NCBI RefSeq assembly: GCF_014649815.1
Contig: NZ_BMTT01000030.1
Coordinates: forward strand, 1-53,828
Direction: 5' to 3'
Origin: Streptomyces mutabilis
GTDB taxonomy: Bacteria > Actinomycetota > Actinomycetes > Streptomycetales > Streptomycetaceae
Length of the DNA stretch: 53,828 bases
In this document: positions 26,345 through 35,434 of the stretch, piece after piece
Layout of the letters: each line of letters begins with the position of its first letter
Position numbering within the stretch: the first letter of the stretch is position 1
Program-made: the position numbers and the translations under genes
The notes under the pieces: generated by a model
The model's input: only the letters and a program-made list of their open reading frames with translations
What the model was told of the DNA's origin: nothing
Databases searched by the model: none

Positions 26345-27382
26345 ATGGCAGCCGAGTACGCGACTTTCGGCCTGGCAACGGCGATACGGGCGGGCGGGGT
26401 CCTCGCCGACGGTGACTACCAGGTCCACCGCGACTTCGTGGACTTCATCGTCGACGGGCGCTCCCTGCTGTTCCGCCTGTCCGACCTCGACGCCGTCTCC
26501 CCGCTCGCCTCCGACGTACCCCCCGCGATCTTCACCGCGCAGGTCCGCAGCCTGCTCCTGGAGACCGACGCACCCCTGCCCGGCGGCCGCTACGTCATCT
26601 ACGGCTGCCCCGAGTGCGCGGACCTCGCCTGCGGCGCGGTGACCGCCGTGATCCTGAGGGACGGCGGCGACTTCGTCTGGCGGGACTTCGCCTGGCAGAC
26701 GGGCGAACAGGCCGACCTGCAGTTCAACGGCTACCACGGCATCGGCCCGTACCGCTTCCCCGGCGCCGAGTACCGGGCCGCCCTCGCCGCCCTGCTCGAC
26801 GGCGACCGCACCGCGCGCACCCCGCGCCGGGTTCTGCTCATCGGCGCCCGCGTCGCCCTGCTCGCCAGGCTCGCCGCCGCGCTGCGCACCATCGGTATCG
26901 GTGCCGACATCACCCAGGACGCCGGTGCCGTACCGGCCGACGAGCTGCGGGCCTACGGCGCGGTCGCCTTCGGTTCCGCGGTCGGCGACGAGCAGCGGGC
27001 GGCCGTGCGCCGTGCCTTCGCGGACGCGGGGGTGGACGTGCCCCACGTCGACGGCCTCGCCCCGATCGTCCCGCTCCTCGTCGCCCAGATCGAACACGCC
27101 CTGGACGACGGCCCGGCCGGCCGGCGCCGGCTGACCCGCCTGACGGCGACCGGCGCCGCCGCGGACGTCGAGGTCACCTCGCCCTGCCGGGTGCGGCTCA
27201 CCGCGTACCGTCTCGACCGCCTCCACCGCACCCGCACCCACGAGGTCTTCGACGGCGTCCTCGCCCCGGGCGCCCACCGCGTCGCCCTGGACGCCGGGAC
27301 GGTGAAGGGGGAGTCGTACCTGGTGGCGCGAGCCCCGGGAAGCGTGCTGGTGACGGCGGTGACGCAGGGAAAACCCGGCTGA
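26345..27382 (+). CDS. Conserved protein of unknown function (345 aa)
   Basis: ATG 26345 begins MAAEYATFGLATAIRAGG. The N-terminal 155 residues form an alpha-beta region with a possible metal-binding CPECADLAC segment (three Cys) and FVWRDFAWQTGEQ. A second part near 165-250 (RRVLLIGARVALLARLAAAL, then DVPHVDGLAPIVPLL) looks like a nucleotide-binding fold but lacks a clear GxGxxG motif. The last 60 residues are beta-rich. Streptomyces homologues are sometimes labelled oxidoreductase, which the sequence does not prove. The downstream ABC-F gene starts 35 bp later, so the two may be co-transcribed. Confidence 0.7.
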   Translation: MAAEYATFGLATAIRAGGVLADGDYQVHRDFVDFIVDGRSLLFRLSDLDAVSPLASDVPPAIFTAQVRSLLLETDAPLPGGRYVIYGCPECADLACGAVTAVILRDGGDFVWRDFAWQTGEQADLQFNGYHGIGPYRFPGAEYRAALAALLDGDRTARTPRRVLLIGARVALLARLAAALRTIGIGADITQDAGAVPADELRAYGAVAFGSAVGDEQRAAVRRAFADAGVDVPHVDGLAPIVPLLVAQIEHALDDGPAGRRRLTRLTATGAAADVEVTSPCRVRLTAYRLDRLHRTRTHEVFDGVLAPGAHRVALDAGTVKGESYLVARAPGSVLVTAVTQGKPG

Positions 27383-27417
27383 GAGGCCGGCGGACAGGCC
27401 CTAGGATCGACGGTCTG

Positions 27418-29061
27418 ATGACTGCCACCCTCGTCGCCAAGAACCTCGCCGCCGGCCACGGCGACCGCTCCCTGTTCGCCGGACTCGACCTCGTCGTGGC
27501 CCCCGGTGACGTGATCGGTCTCGTCGGAGCCAACGGCGCGGGCAAGTCCACCCTGCTGCGGATGTTCGCCGGGCTGACCGCGCCGGAACAGGGCGAGCTG
27601 CGCCTGTCCCCGCCCACCGCCACCGTCGGCCACCTTCCGCAGGAGCCGGAACGCCGGCCCGGCGAGACCGTCCGGGCCTTCCTGGCCCGCCGCACCGGTG
27701 TCGCCGAGGCCCAGCGGGCCATGGACGAGGCCACCCAATCCCTGGTCGACGCGGCGCCCGGCGCCGACGACGCCTACGCCACGAGCTTGGAGCGCTGGCT
27801 GGCCCTCGGCGGAGCCGACCTCGACGAACGCGCCGAGGAGACCGCCGACGCCCTGGGTCTGACGGTCGGCCTCGACCAGCCCATGACGTCGCTCTCCGGC
27901 GGCCAGGCCGCCCGCGCCGGCCTCGCCTCCCTCCTCCTGTCCCGCTACGACGTCTTCCTGCTCGACGAGCCGACCAACGACCTCGACCTTGAGGGCCTGG
28001 AACGCCTCGAACGCTTCGTCACCGGCCTGCGCGCCGGCACCGTCGTCGTCAGCCACGACCGCGAGTTCCTCACCCGCACCGTCACCAAGGTCCTCGAACT
28101 GGACCTCGCCCAGCGGCAGATCAATCTCTACGGCGGCGGCTATGAGGGCTACCTGGAGGAACGGGAGTGGGCCCGCCGGCACGCCCGCGACGAGTACGAG
28201 GAGTACGCCGACAAGCGGGCCGCTCTCCAGGACCGGGCGCAGACCCAGCGCGCCTGGATGGACAAGGGCGTCAAGAACGCCCGGCGCAAGGCGGGCAACG
28301 ACAACGACAAGATCGGCCGCAAGTTCCGCAGCGAAGCCAGCGAGAAGCAGGCCGCCAAGGCCCGACAGACCCAGCGCATGATCGAGCGCCTCGAGGTCGT
28401 CGAGGAGCCGCGCAAGGAGTGGGAACTGCGCATGGAGATCGCGTCGGCGCCCCGCTCCGGCGCCGTGGTCGCCACTCTGCGCGACGCCGAGGTCAGGCGG
28501 GGCGACTTCGTCCTCGGCCCGGTGTCCCTCCAGATCGACTGGGCGGACCGGGTCGCGGTGACGGGAGCCAACGGTGCGGGCAAGTCCACGCTGCTCGGCG
28601 CCCTCCTGGGCCGCGTGCCGCTCGATGCCGGACACGCCGCGCTCGGCTCCGGCGTCCTGCTGGGCGAAGTCGACCAGGCCCGCGAGCTGTTCTACGGGCC
28701 CGAGCTGCTGCTGGACGCCTTCCGCGCCGCCGTCCCCGACACGGAACCGGCGGACCTCCGCACCCTCCTGGCCAAGTTCGGCCTGAAGGCGGACCACGTC
28801 ACGCGCCCCGCCTCGACCCTCTCACCGGGCGAACGCACCAGGGCGGCCCTCGCCCTCCTCCAGGGCCGAGGCGTCAACCTCCTGGTCCTCGACGAGCCGA
28901 CCAACCACCTCGACCTCCCGGCCATCGAACAACTCGAATCGGCCCTGGACACCTACGAGGGCACCCTCCTCCTGATCACCCACGACCGCCGCATGCTGGA
29001 CGCGGTGAGGGTGACCCGCCGCCTGGAGGTAACGGATGGCAAGGTCGTGGAACGCACATAG
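27418..29061 (+). CDS. ABC-F family ATPase (second copy in the window)
   Basis: 547 residues from ATG 27418. Twin ABC domains without membrane helices: GANGAGKSTLL, LSGGQAARAGLASLL and LLDEPTNDLDLEGL; a long basic interdomain linker (EEREWARRHARDEYEEYADK, KGVKNARRKAGNDNDKIGRK); then GANGAGKSTLL, LSPGERTRAALALL and LDEPTNHLD. It is a translational ATPase of the ABC-F superfamily. The linker with its ARRKAGNDNDKIG block differs from the first ABC-F protein, and there is no long leader, so it is more likely constitutive. Specific ribosomal role unknown. Confidence 0.88.
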   Translation: MTATLVAKNLAAGHGDRSLFAGLDLVVAPGDVIGLVGANGAGKSTLLRMFAGLTAPEQGELRLSPPTATVGHLPQEPERRPGETVRAFLARRTGVAEAQRAMDEATQSLVDAAPGADDAYATSLERWLALGGADLDERAEETADALGLTVGLDQPMTSLSGGQAARAGLASLLLSRYDVFLLDEPTNDLDLEGLERLERFVTGLRAGTVVVSHDREFLTRTVTKVLELDLAQRQINLYGGGYEGYLEEREWARRHARDEYEEYADKRAALQDRAQTQRAWMDKGVKNARRKAGNDNDKIGRKFRSEASEKQAAKARQTQRMIERLEVVEEPRKEWELRMEIASAPRSGAVVATLRDAEVRRGDFVLGPVSLQIDWADRVAVTGANGAGKSTLLGALLGRVPLDAGHAALGSGVLLGEVDQARELFYGPELLLDAFRAAVPDTEPADLRTLLAKFGLKADHVTRPASTLSPGERTRAALALLQGRGVNLLVLDEPTNHLDLPAIEQLESALDTYEGTLLLITHDRRMLDAVRVTRRLEVTDGKVVERT

Positions 29062-29082
29062 CACCCGCGCGTCTGCGGGCAG

Positions 29083-29210
29083 CCGTGCCTCCCCCAGTGC
29101 CTGAACTGCCTGGGGCACGGGTCGGCGGTGGGGGCACCTCCCGCTCATGGGGCCCTCCGGCGCGAGCGAAGCCGAGCGTGGGGAGGGGCCGAGAGCGGGG
29201 GAGGCACCCC
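29083..29210. repeat. Nested inverted-repeat element between ABC-F and tex
   Basis: An outer imperfect stem pairs GGGGGCACCTCCCGCTC (29130-29146) with GAGCGGGGGAGGCACCCC (29193-29210), enclosing further GC-rich inverted segments. A second imperfect hairpin precedes it (CGTGCCTCCCCCAG with CTGGGGCACG). It separates two convergent genes and may act as terminator. The GGGGGCACCTCCC motif resembles a palindromic repeat I recall as dispersed in Streptomyces intergenic regions. Confidence 0.5.
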
Positions 29211-29253
29211 GCTACCCCGGGCCGCGCACCACCCCCGCACCCACGCCCCGCGC

Positions 29254-31614
29254 CTAGGCCAACCCGGCCCGCCGCAACGCGTCAGCCATCGCCCCGTTCG
29301 ACGGCGCAGGCGCAGCCGGACCACGCCCCTTTCCGCCACCGGCACCCCCAGACCGCTGCTGCCGCTGCCGAGGCGGCTTCCCTCCCCGCTCCCGCTGAGG
29401 AGCCCCCTGCGCGGCGGCCTCGTCATCCAGCCGCAACGTCAACGAAATCCGTTTCCGCGGAATGTCGACGTCCAGCACCTTCACCTTCACGATGTCCCCG
29501 GGCTTCACCACATCCCGCGGATCCTTCACGAACGTCTTGGACATCGCCGACACGTGCACCAGCCCGTCCTGGTGCACACCGACGTCAACGAACGCCCCGA
29601 AGGCCGCCACGTTCGTGACGACCCCCTCCAGCACCATCCCGGACGACAGGTCGGAGATCTTCTCCACGCCCTCCTTGAAGGTGGCCGTCTTGAAGGCCGG
29701 CCGCGGGTCGCGCCCCGGCTTCTCCAGCTCCCGCAGGATGTCCGAGACCGTCGGCAGACCGAACGTCTCGTCCACGAAGTCCGCCGGCTTCAGCGACCGC
29801 AGCACGGACGTGTTGCCGATCAGCCCGGCCACCTCCTGCCCGGCGGTCTTCACCATTCTGCGCACCACGGGATACGCCTCGGGGTGCACGCTGGACGCGT
29901 CCAGCGGGTCGCTGCCGCCCCGGATCCGCAGGAAGCCCGCGCACTGCTCGTACGCCTTGGGACCGAGACGCGACACCTTCTTCAGCTCGGTCCGCGATGT
30001 GAACGGCCCGTTGGCGTCCCGGTGCGCGACGATGTTCTCGGCGAGCCCGGAGGTGATGCCGGACACGCGGGCGAGCAGCGGCGCCGACGCCGTGTTGACG
30101 TCCACGCCCACGCCGTTCACACAGTCCTCGACCACCGCGTCCAGCGAGCGGGACAGCTTCACCTCGGACAGGTCGTGCTGGTACTGGCCCACGCCGATCG
30201 ACTTCGGGTCGATCTTCACCAGCTCGGCCAGCGGGTCCTGGAGCCGGCGGGCGATCGACACCGCGCCGCGCAGCGAGACGTCCATGTCCGGCAGCTCCTG
30301 CGAGGCGAAGGCGGAGGCCGAGTAGACCGAGGCACCCGCCTCGGACACCATCACCTTGGTCAGCTTCAGCTCCGGGTGCTTCGCGATGAGCTCTCCGGCG
30401 AGCTTGTCGGTCTCGCGGGACGCCGTGCCGTTGCCGATCGCGATCAGCTCGACCGCGTGCTCCTTCGCGAGCCGCGCCAGCTTGGCGATCGCCTCGTCCC
30501 AGCGGTTCGCTGGGACGTGCGGGTGGATCACGTCGGTGGCCACGACCTTGCCGGTCGCGTCGATCACGGCGACCTTCACGCCGGTACGGAAGCCCGGGTC
30601 CAGGCCGAGCGTCGCGCGGGTGCCCGCCGGGGCGGCCAGCAGCAGGTCGCGCAGGTTCGCGGCGAAGACGTTCACCGCCTCGTCCTCGGCGGCCGTGCGC
30701 AGGCGCAGCCGGAGGTCGATGCCGAGGTGCACCAGGATGCGGGTGCGCCAGGCCCAGCGGACCGTGTCCTTCAGCCACTTGTCGCCGGGCCGGCCGCGGT
30801 CGGCGATCCCGAAGCGGCTCGCGACGATCCCCTCGTAGGAGGAGGGGCCGTCGGTGGCCTCCTCGGGCTCCAGGACGAGGTCGAGCACGTCCTCCTTCTC
30901 GCCCCGCAGCATGGCGAGGACGCGGTGCGAGGGCAGCTCGGTGAACGGCTCGGCGAAGTCGAAGTAGTCGGCGAACTTGGCGCCGGCCTCCTCCTTGCCC
31001 TCCTTCACCTTGGCGGCGAGCCGTCCGCGCCCCCACATCCGCTCGCGCAGCTCGCCGATCAGGTCGGCGTCCTCCGAGAACTTCTCGGTGAGGATCGAGC
31101 GGGCACCGTCGAGGGCCGCCTGCGGATCGGCCACGCCCTTGTCCGCGTCCACGAACGCGGCGGCTGCGGCCAAGGGGTCCACCGTCGGGTCGGCCAGCAG
31201 GCCCTCGGCCAGCGGTTCGAGACCCGCCTCGCGAGCGATCTGCGCCTTCGTCCGCCGCTTCGGCTTGAACGGCAGGTAGATGTCCTCCAGGCGGGCCTTG
31301 GTCTCGGCCGTCCGGATGCGCACCTCCAGCTCCTCGGTGAGCTTGCCCTGCTCGCGCACCGAGTCGAGGATCGCCGTGCGCCGCTCCTCCAGCTCCCGCA
31401 GATAGCGCAGCCGTTCCTCGAGCGTGCGCAGCTGCGCGTCGTCGAGCATCTCGGTCGCTTCCTTGCGGTAGCGGGCGATGAAGGGCACCGTCGAGCCGCC
31501 GTCGAGCAGCTCCACCGCGGCCTTCACCTGCCGCTCCCGTACGCCGAGTTCCTCGGCGATCCTGCCTTCGATGGACCTCACGTCGCTGGACGCGCTGGAC
31601 CCGGGTGTCGTCAC
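29254..31614 (-). CDS. tex: Tex family transcription accessory / S1 RNA-binding protein
   Basis: 786 residues from GTG 31612-31614 ([20 protein letters not shown]); an in-frame GTG 21 nt further upstream is an alternative. Tex proteins bind RNA and influence transcription or RNA processing. Domain order is canonical: N-terminal helical Tex_N ([20 protein letters not shown]), YqgF-like RNase-H fold ([34 protein letters not shown]), HhH motifs ([16 protein letters not shown]) and a C-terminal S1 domain ([20 protein letters not shown]). A basic Gln/Arg/Gly-rich tail of about 60 residues follows S1. Confidence 0.95.
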   Translation of the reverse strand: MTTPGSSASSDVRSIEGRIAEELGVRERQVKAAVELLDGGSTVPFIARYRKEATEMLDDAQLRTLEERLRYLRELEERRTAILDSVREQGKLTEELEVRIRTAETKARLEDIYLPFKPKRRTKAQIAREAGLEPLAEGLLADPTVDPLAAAAAFVDADKGVADPQAALDGARSILTEKFSEDADLIGELRERMWGRGRLAAKVKEGKEEAGAKFADYFDFAEPFTELPSHRVLAMLRGEKEDVLDLVLEPEEATDGPSSYEGIVASRFGIADRGRPGDKWLKDTVRWAWRTRILVHLGIDLRLRLRTAAEDEAVNVFAANLRDLLLAAPAGTRATLGLDPGFRTGVKVAVIDATGKVVATDVIHPHVPANRWDEAIAKLARLAKEHAVELIAIGNGTASRETDKLAGELIAKHPELKLTKVMVSEAGASVYSASAFASQELPDMDVSLRGAVSIARRLQDPLAELVKIDPKSIGVGQYQHDLSEVKLSRSLDAVVEDCVNGVGVDVNTASAPLLARVSGITSGLAENIVAHRDANGPFTSRTELKKVSRLGPKAYEQCAGFLRIRGGSDPLDASSVHPEAYPVVRRMVKTAGQEVAGLIGNTSVLRSLKPADFVDETFGLPTVSDILRELEKPGRDPRPAFKTATFKEGVEKISDLSSGMVLEGVVTNVAAFGAFVDVGVHQDGLVHVSAMSKTFVKDPRDVVKPGDIVKVKVLDVDIPRKRISLTLRLDDEAAAQGAPQRERGGKPPRQRQQRSGGAGGGKGRGPAAPAPSNGAMADALRRAGLA

Positions 31615-31730
31615 GATCCCGTACCGCCTTCTCACTGAGGTTGCGCGGCAATTGTGGCAGGTGGCACCGACAATCGGGGATCAAGGGCGGCACCCGGGCC
31701 CGTCGCGGCCGGGTCGCACCGCGGCCGGTG

Positions 31731-31862
31731 TCACACCCTGCGACCGCGGGTGGCGGACGAGGCGCCGCCGAAGAGCCGGGCCAGGGCCCGGAAGGGAAGC
31801 GTCACCACGGTGGCGATGGCGCCACCGATCTGGCGCAGTACGTCTGCGATGGCACGGAACAC
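31731..31862 (-). CDS. LPFR-motif small protein (43 aa)
   Basis: GTG 31860-31862 opens a 43-residue protein, preceded by GAGAGGGGC at good spacing. It starts VFRAIADVLRQIGGAIATVV, continues TLPFRALARLFGGAS and ends in a basic SATRGRRV tail before TGA 31731-31733. The amphipathic or transmembrane helix, LPFR motif and Arg-rich end match small Streptomyces proteins I recall under the name LPFR motif small protein, function unknown. It lies 116 bp upstream of tex in the same direction. Confidence 0.7.
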   Translation of the reverse strand: MFRAIADVLRQIGGAIATVVTLPFRALARLFGGASSATRGRRV

Positions 31863-31994
31863 GAAAAGCCCCTCTCGTCTCCCGGCCCCTCCGGCCGGGA
31901 GAGTATGAGTACCTCCTCATCGGCGCGGCATGCCCGTACGCGGCCCAAGATCCGCGACACATGATGTGAGACCGGTGACCCGCGACCAGCGCCT

Positions 31995-32251
31995 GCCGAG
32001 CGGATCCGCGGGGAAGGCACCCGCGCCGAGTGCCGTACGGGCGAAGGCCGTCGCGAGCTCCGTGGGACGCGCCACGCCGTCCGGTCCCAGGTGCGCGTAG
32101 GGGCCGCGTCGAGCCGGTCCGTCTCCCGCTCGATCCCGTCGCGCATGGCCACCCCGCGCTCGGTCAGCTCTCCGGCGTCGTCGACGGGTCCGCGCCCGCC
32201 CAGCCGGTCGGTCGCCGCGTCCCATTCCTCCCGGCCCCGGCCGCGGGTACT
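31995..32251 (-). pseudogene. 3' remnant of an SCO6745-family (MarR-like) protein gene, frameshifted
   Basis: Minus strand reads REEWDAATDRLGGRGPVDDA, GELTERGVAMRDGIERETDR and LDAAP in one frame, then continues after a one-base shift as YAHLGPDGVARPTELATAFA and RTALGAGAFPADPLG. The joined sequence is the C-terminal domain of the SCO6745-type family (winged-helix-like, normally about 250-290 aa). The first two thirds are absent, the junction lacks one C within GCGGCCCCTACGCG, and the normal stop appears lost. Family naming is from memory. Confidence 0.55.
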
Positions 32252-32382
32252 GAAGCCGCTTCGGTGCCATGCCCTTGCCGGTCGCGGTGTGCCAGGGCTG
32301 TTCCGCGTCCGTCTGCGGCGTGGCAGGAAAGGTGGGGTGCTCGTCATTGCGGCCGTCCGGTGCCGGGCGAAGAATTGACGCC

Positions 32383-33342
32383 ATGGCGCAGCGAACCGTC
32401 CTGGTCGTCCTCTTCGACGACGTTCAGAGCCTCGATGTCACCGGCCCCGTGGAGGTCTTCGCCGGCGCGGAGAAGCAAACGCCGGGGACGTACCGCATCC
32501 GTACGGCCTCGCTGGACGGCGCGCCCGTGCGCACGTCCAGCGGTCTGACCGTCGTACCGGACCAGGCCCTCGCCCGCGCCACCGTTCCGGACACCCTGAT
32601 CGTCCCGGGGGGCCAGGGCACCAGGCACCCCGATCCGCGCCTGGTCGAATGGCTGCGCGGGCACGGCTCCCGCGCCCGGCGCCTGGTCTCCGTGTGCACC
32701 GGGGCGATCCTGCTCGCCGCGGCGGGCCTGCTGGACGGCCGTCGCGCCACCACCCACTGGGCGTACTCCGGCCGGCTCGCCCGCGATCACCCCGCGATCG
32801 ACGTCGATCCCGACCCGATCTTCATCCGGGACGGCCACGTCGCCACGTCCGCCGGTGTCACTTCCGGCATCGACCTGGCCCTCGCCCTGATCGAGGAGGA
32901 CCTGGGCCGGGACGCGGCCCTGACCGTCGCCCGCCACCTCGTGGTGTTCCTGCGCCGGCCCGGCAACCAGGCCCAGTTCAGCGCACAGCTGGCCGCACAG
33001 ACCGCACGGCGCGAACCCCTGCGCGAGGTCCAGCAGTGGATCACCGAGCATCCCGGGGCCGACCTGAGCGTCGAGTCGCTCGCCGCCCGGGCCGGCTTCT
33101 CGCCCCGCCACTTCGCCCGGTCCTTCCAGGCGGAGACCGGCACGACACCGGGCCGCTACGTCGACCGGGTCCGGCTGGAACACGCCCGCCGGCTGCTGGA
33201 GGACACCGGGGACGGCATCGAGGAGATCTCCCGCGTCAGCGGTTACGGCACGCCGGAGGCCATGCGGCGCGCCTTCGTCAGGACCCTCGGAACCTCACCG
33301 GCCGAGTACCGCCGCCGCTTCCGTCCGGCGCCCGTCCAGTGA
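32383..33342 (+). CDS. GlxA-type transcriptional regulator (DJ-1/PfpI domain plus AraC HTH)
   Basis: 319 residues from ATG 32383. Residues 1-200 form a glutamine-amidotransferase-like DJ-1/PfpI domain with Cys105 at the nucleophile elbow (LVSVCTGAILLAAAG). Residues 220-315 are an AraC pair of HTH motifs (SVESLAARAGFSPRHFARSF, EISRVSGYGTPEAMRRAFVR). GlxA-type proteins sense small metabolites and activate adjacent genes. The next gene, a stand-alone DJ-1/PfpI protein 38 bp downstream, is the obvious partner or target. Confidence 0.93.
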   Translation: MAQRTVLVVLFDDVQSLDVTGPVEVFAGAEKQTPGTYRIRTASLDGAPVRTSSGLTVVPDQALARATVPDTLIVPGGQGTRHPDPRLVEWLRGHGSRARRLVSVCTGAILLAAAGLLDGRRATTHWAYSGRLARDHPAIDVDPDPIFIRDGHVATSAGVTSGIDLALALIEEDLGRDAALTVARHLVVFLRRPGNQAQFSAQLAAQTARREPLREVQQWITEHPGADLSVESLAARAGFSPRHFARSFQAETGTTPGRYVDRVRLEHARRLLEDTGDGIEEISRVSGYGTPEAMRRAFVRTLGTSPAEYRRRFRPAPVQ

Positions 33343-33380
33343 GTCCCCTACCACCACGACACCGACCCGGAAGGAAACCC

Positions 33381-34016
33381 GTGCAGATCGCCGTCGTCCT
33401 CTTCGACCGCTTCACCGCGCTGGACGCCGTGGGCCCGTACGAGACCCTCGGCAGGCTCCCGGACGCGGAGACCGTCTTCGTCGCCGAGCGGGCTGGCCCG
33501 GTGCGCACCGACACCGGCAACCTCGCGCTCACCGCCGACCGGACCCTGGCCGACGTACCGGCCCCGGACATCGTCGTCGTTCCCGGCGGTCCCGGCCAGA
33601 GCTCGCAGATGGAGAACGAGACCCTGCTGGACTGGCTGCGCACCGCCGACGGCACCAGCACGTGGACGACCTCGGTGTGCACCGGCTCCCTGCTGCTCGC
33701 CGCCGCGGGACTCCTGGAGGGCCGCCGTGCCACCTCGCACTGGCTGGCCCTGGACTTCCTCGCGCGGTTCGGCGCCGAAGCGACCGGGGAACGGGTGGTC
33801 ATTGACGGCAAGTACGTCACTGCGGCCGGCGTCTCCTCCGGCATCGACATGGGCCTGACCCTGCTCGGCCGGATCGCCGGCGACGACCACGCGCGGGCGG
33901 TCCAGCTGCTGACCGAGTACGATCCGCAGCCGCCCTACGACGCGGGGTCGCCCGACAAGGCTCCCGCGCACCTCGTCGAGGAGTTCCGGAGCGGGAGCCG
34001 GTTCATCCTGACGTAG
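33381..34016 (+). CDS. Stand-alone DJ-1/PfpI family protein
   Basis: 211 residues from GTG 33381, with GGAAGGA six bases upstream. DJ-1 fold with nucleophile Cys100 (TTSVCTGSLLLAAAGLLEG) and the acidic residue in VGPYETLG. It resembles the sensor half of the preceding regulator, suggesting duplication. Relatives include isonitrile hydratases and uncharacterised hydrolases or glyoxalases; the sequence does not separate these. Its 3' end overlaps the convergent crotonase gene by 14 bp. Probably co-transcribed with the GlxA-type gene. Confidence 0.88.
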   Translation: MQIAVVLFDRFTALDAVGPYETLGRLPDAETVFVAERAGPVRTDTGNLALTADRTLADVPAPDIVVVPGGPGQSSQMENETLLDWLRTADGTSTWTTSVCTGSLLLAAAGLLEGRRATSHWLALDFLARFGAEATGERVVIDGKYVTAAGVSSGIDMGLTLLGRIAGDDHARAVQLLTEYDPQPPYDAGSPDKAPAHLVEEFRSGSRFILT

Positions 34017-34770
34017 GCGCGTTCCCCGGCACGTTCCAGCCGAAGCTCGGCTGCCTGCGCTCCAGGAAGGCGGCGACCCCCTCCGCGAGGTCGCCGCTGC
34101 CGCGTGCCTGCGCGGTCCAGTACGCGTCCCGGTCGGTGCGCCCGCCCGCGAACTCCTTCGCCGCGGCCTGGGTCAGCCGCGACCGGGACGTGAGAACGCG
34201 GGTGAACTCCGCCACCCGCTCGCCGAGTTCCCCCTCCGGCAGCACCTCGTCGACCAGGCCGGTGCGCAGGGCACGTCGGGCGTCGATCAACTCTGCGGAA
34301 AACAGTAGGTACTTGGCGGCGGACGGTCCGGTCAGGCCGACCAACCGCCGGGTCGAGGGCGCCGGATAGACGACGCCGAGCTTGGCCGGAGTCACCCCGA
34401 ACAGCGCCGACTCCTCGGCGAAACGCAGGTCGCAGGCCACCGCCAACTGTGCCCCGCCGCCCACGCAGTGACCGCGGACCGCCGCCAGCGTCGGCTTGGG
34501 GAAGGCCGCCAGGGCCTCCTCGGCGCGTACCGCGAGCCCCTGCGCCTCCTCCGCGGACGCCCGCAGGGTCGAGATGTCGGCTCCCGCGCAGAACGTGCCG
34601 CCCTCACCGGTGAGCACCAGCGCCCGCACCGCCGGGTCGCCGGCCAGGGCGTCGAGCAGCGGCGGCAACGCCCGCCACATCGCCGCCGTCATGGCGTTGC
34701 GCTTGGCCGGGTGGTGGACGACGACGGTCGCGACCGAGTCGGCGACCCGGTGCAGCAGCTGGGGCTCCAT
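34003..34770 (-). CDS. Enoyl-CoA hydratase/isomerase (crotonase) family protein
   Basis: 255 residues from ATG 34768-34770. Crotonase fold with oxyanion-hole motifs GGTFCAGADISTL (59-69) and HCVGGGAQLAVACDLRFA (101-118). At the site where hydratases carry the first catalytic Glu (pattern PExxLG) this protein has TPAKLG, so the usual acid is missing and it may be an isomerase, hydrolase or other crotonase. No ribosome-binding site is obvious. It is separated from the main acyl-CoA operon by 17 kb, so its pathway is unknown. Confidence 0.88.
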   Translation of the reverse strand: MEPQLLHRVADSVATVVVHHPAKRNAMTAAMWRALPPLLDALAGDPAVRALVLTGEGGTFCAGADISTLRASAEEAQGLAVRAEEALAAFPKPTLAAVRGHCVGGGAQLAVACDLRFAEESALFGVTPAKLGVVYPAPSTRRLVGLTGPSAAKYLLFSAELIDARRALRTGLVDEVLPEGELGERVAEFTRVLTSRSRLTQAAAKEFAGGRTDRDAYWTAQARGSGDLAEGVAAFLERRQPSFGWNVPGNAPTSG

Positions 34771-34939
34771 GGGCCGGATGCTATCCGCCGACCCGTTGGG
34801 TCCGTACGGACGGTACGAGCGGGACAGGAACGGTCCCACAACTGACTGCGTCATACGCCAACGGTCAGAACCGTTCGATACCCGCTGACTTGTGTTCAGA
34901 CATCCGGAACGGGGCGACGCGTTACCAACACTCAGGGGT

Positions 34940-35428
34940 GTGGTCACAATCGAGCCCAGGGGTGGCGACCGGACGATGGACGAGACCGGGCCCGCCGGGC
35001 CGCTGCCGTACGAAGGCGTCTGGCGGTTCACCGCCCCCGCCGTGGAGGTGTCGGTCCCGCAGGCGCGGCACGCCGTGCGGGACCTGCTGGTGCGCCAGGG
35101 CGTGCCGGTCTCCGACGACGTGGCGCAGGGACTGCTGCTGATCGTCTCGGAGCTGGTCACGAACGCCGTCCGGCACGCGGCGGTGCTGTCGCCGGTGCTC
35201 GCCGTGGAGGTCGCCGTCGGGCCCGAGTGGGTGCGGGTGTCCGTGGAGGACAGCCACCCCTACCGCCCGACCGCACTGGAGGCCGACCACGGGCAGACGG
35301 GCGGGCGCGGGCTCCTGCTGGTCCGGGAGATCACCCGGGAGGCGGGTGGAGCGTGCGACGTGGCCCACACGCCGAGCGGTGGCAAGGTGATCTGGGTGGC
35401 CCTGCCGCTCAAGCACGCCCTGCGGTAG
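34940..35428 (+). CDS. RsbW-like ATP-binding protein (HATPase_c)
   Basis: 162 residues from GTG 34940 (VVTIEPRGGDRTMDET); a GTG at 34892 and ATG 34976 are alternatives. A GHKL ATPase of the anti-sigma/serine-kinase type: N box LLIVSELVTNAVRHA, then YRPTALEADHGQTGGRGLLL with G1/G2 lid and GGKVIWVALPL. Streptomyces encode dozens of such free-standing ATP-binding regulators, which bind anti-sigma antagonists or sigma factors. No partner gene is adjacent. It converges on idi with a 6-bp gap. Confidence 0.88.
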   Translation: MVTIEPRGGDRTMDETGPAGPLPYEGVWRFTAPAVEVSVPQARHAVRDLLVRQGVPVSDDVAQGLLLIVSELVTNAVRHAAVLSPVLAVEVAVGPEWVRVSVEDSHPYRPTALEADHGQTGGRGLLLVREITREAGGACDVAHTPSGGKVIWVALPLKHALR

Positions 35429-35434
35429 GGCCGC

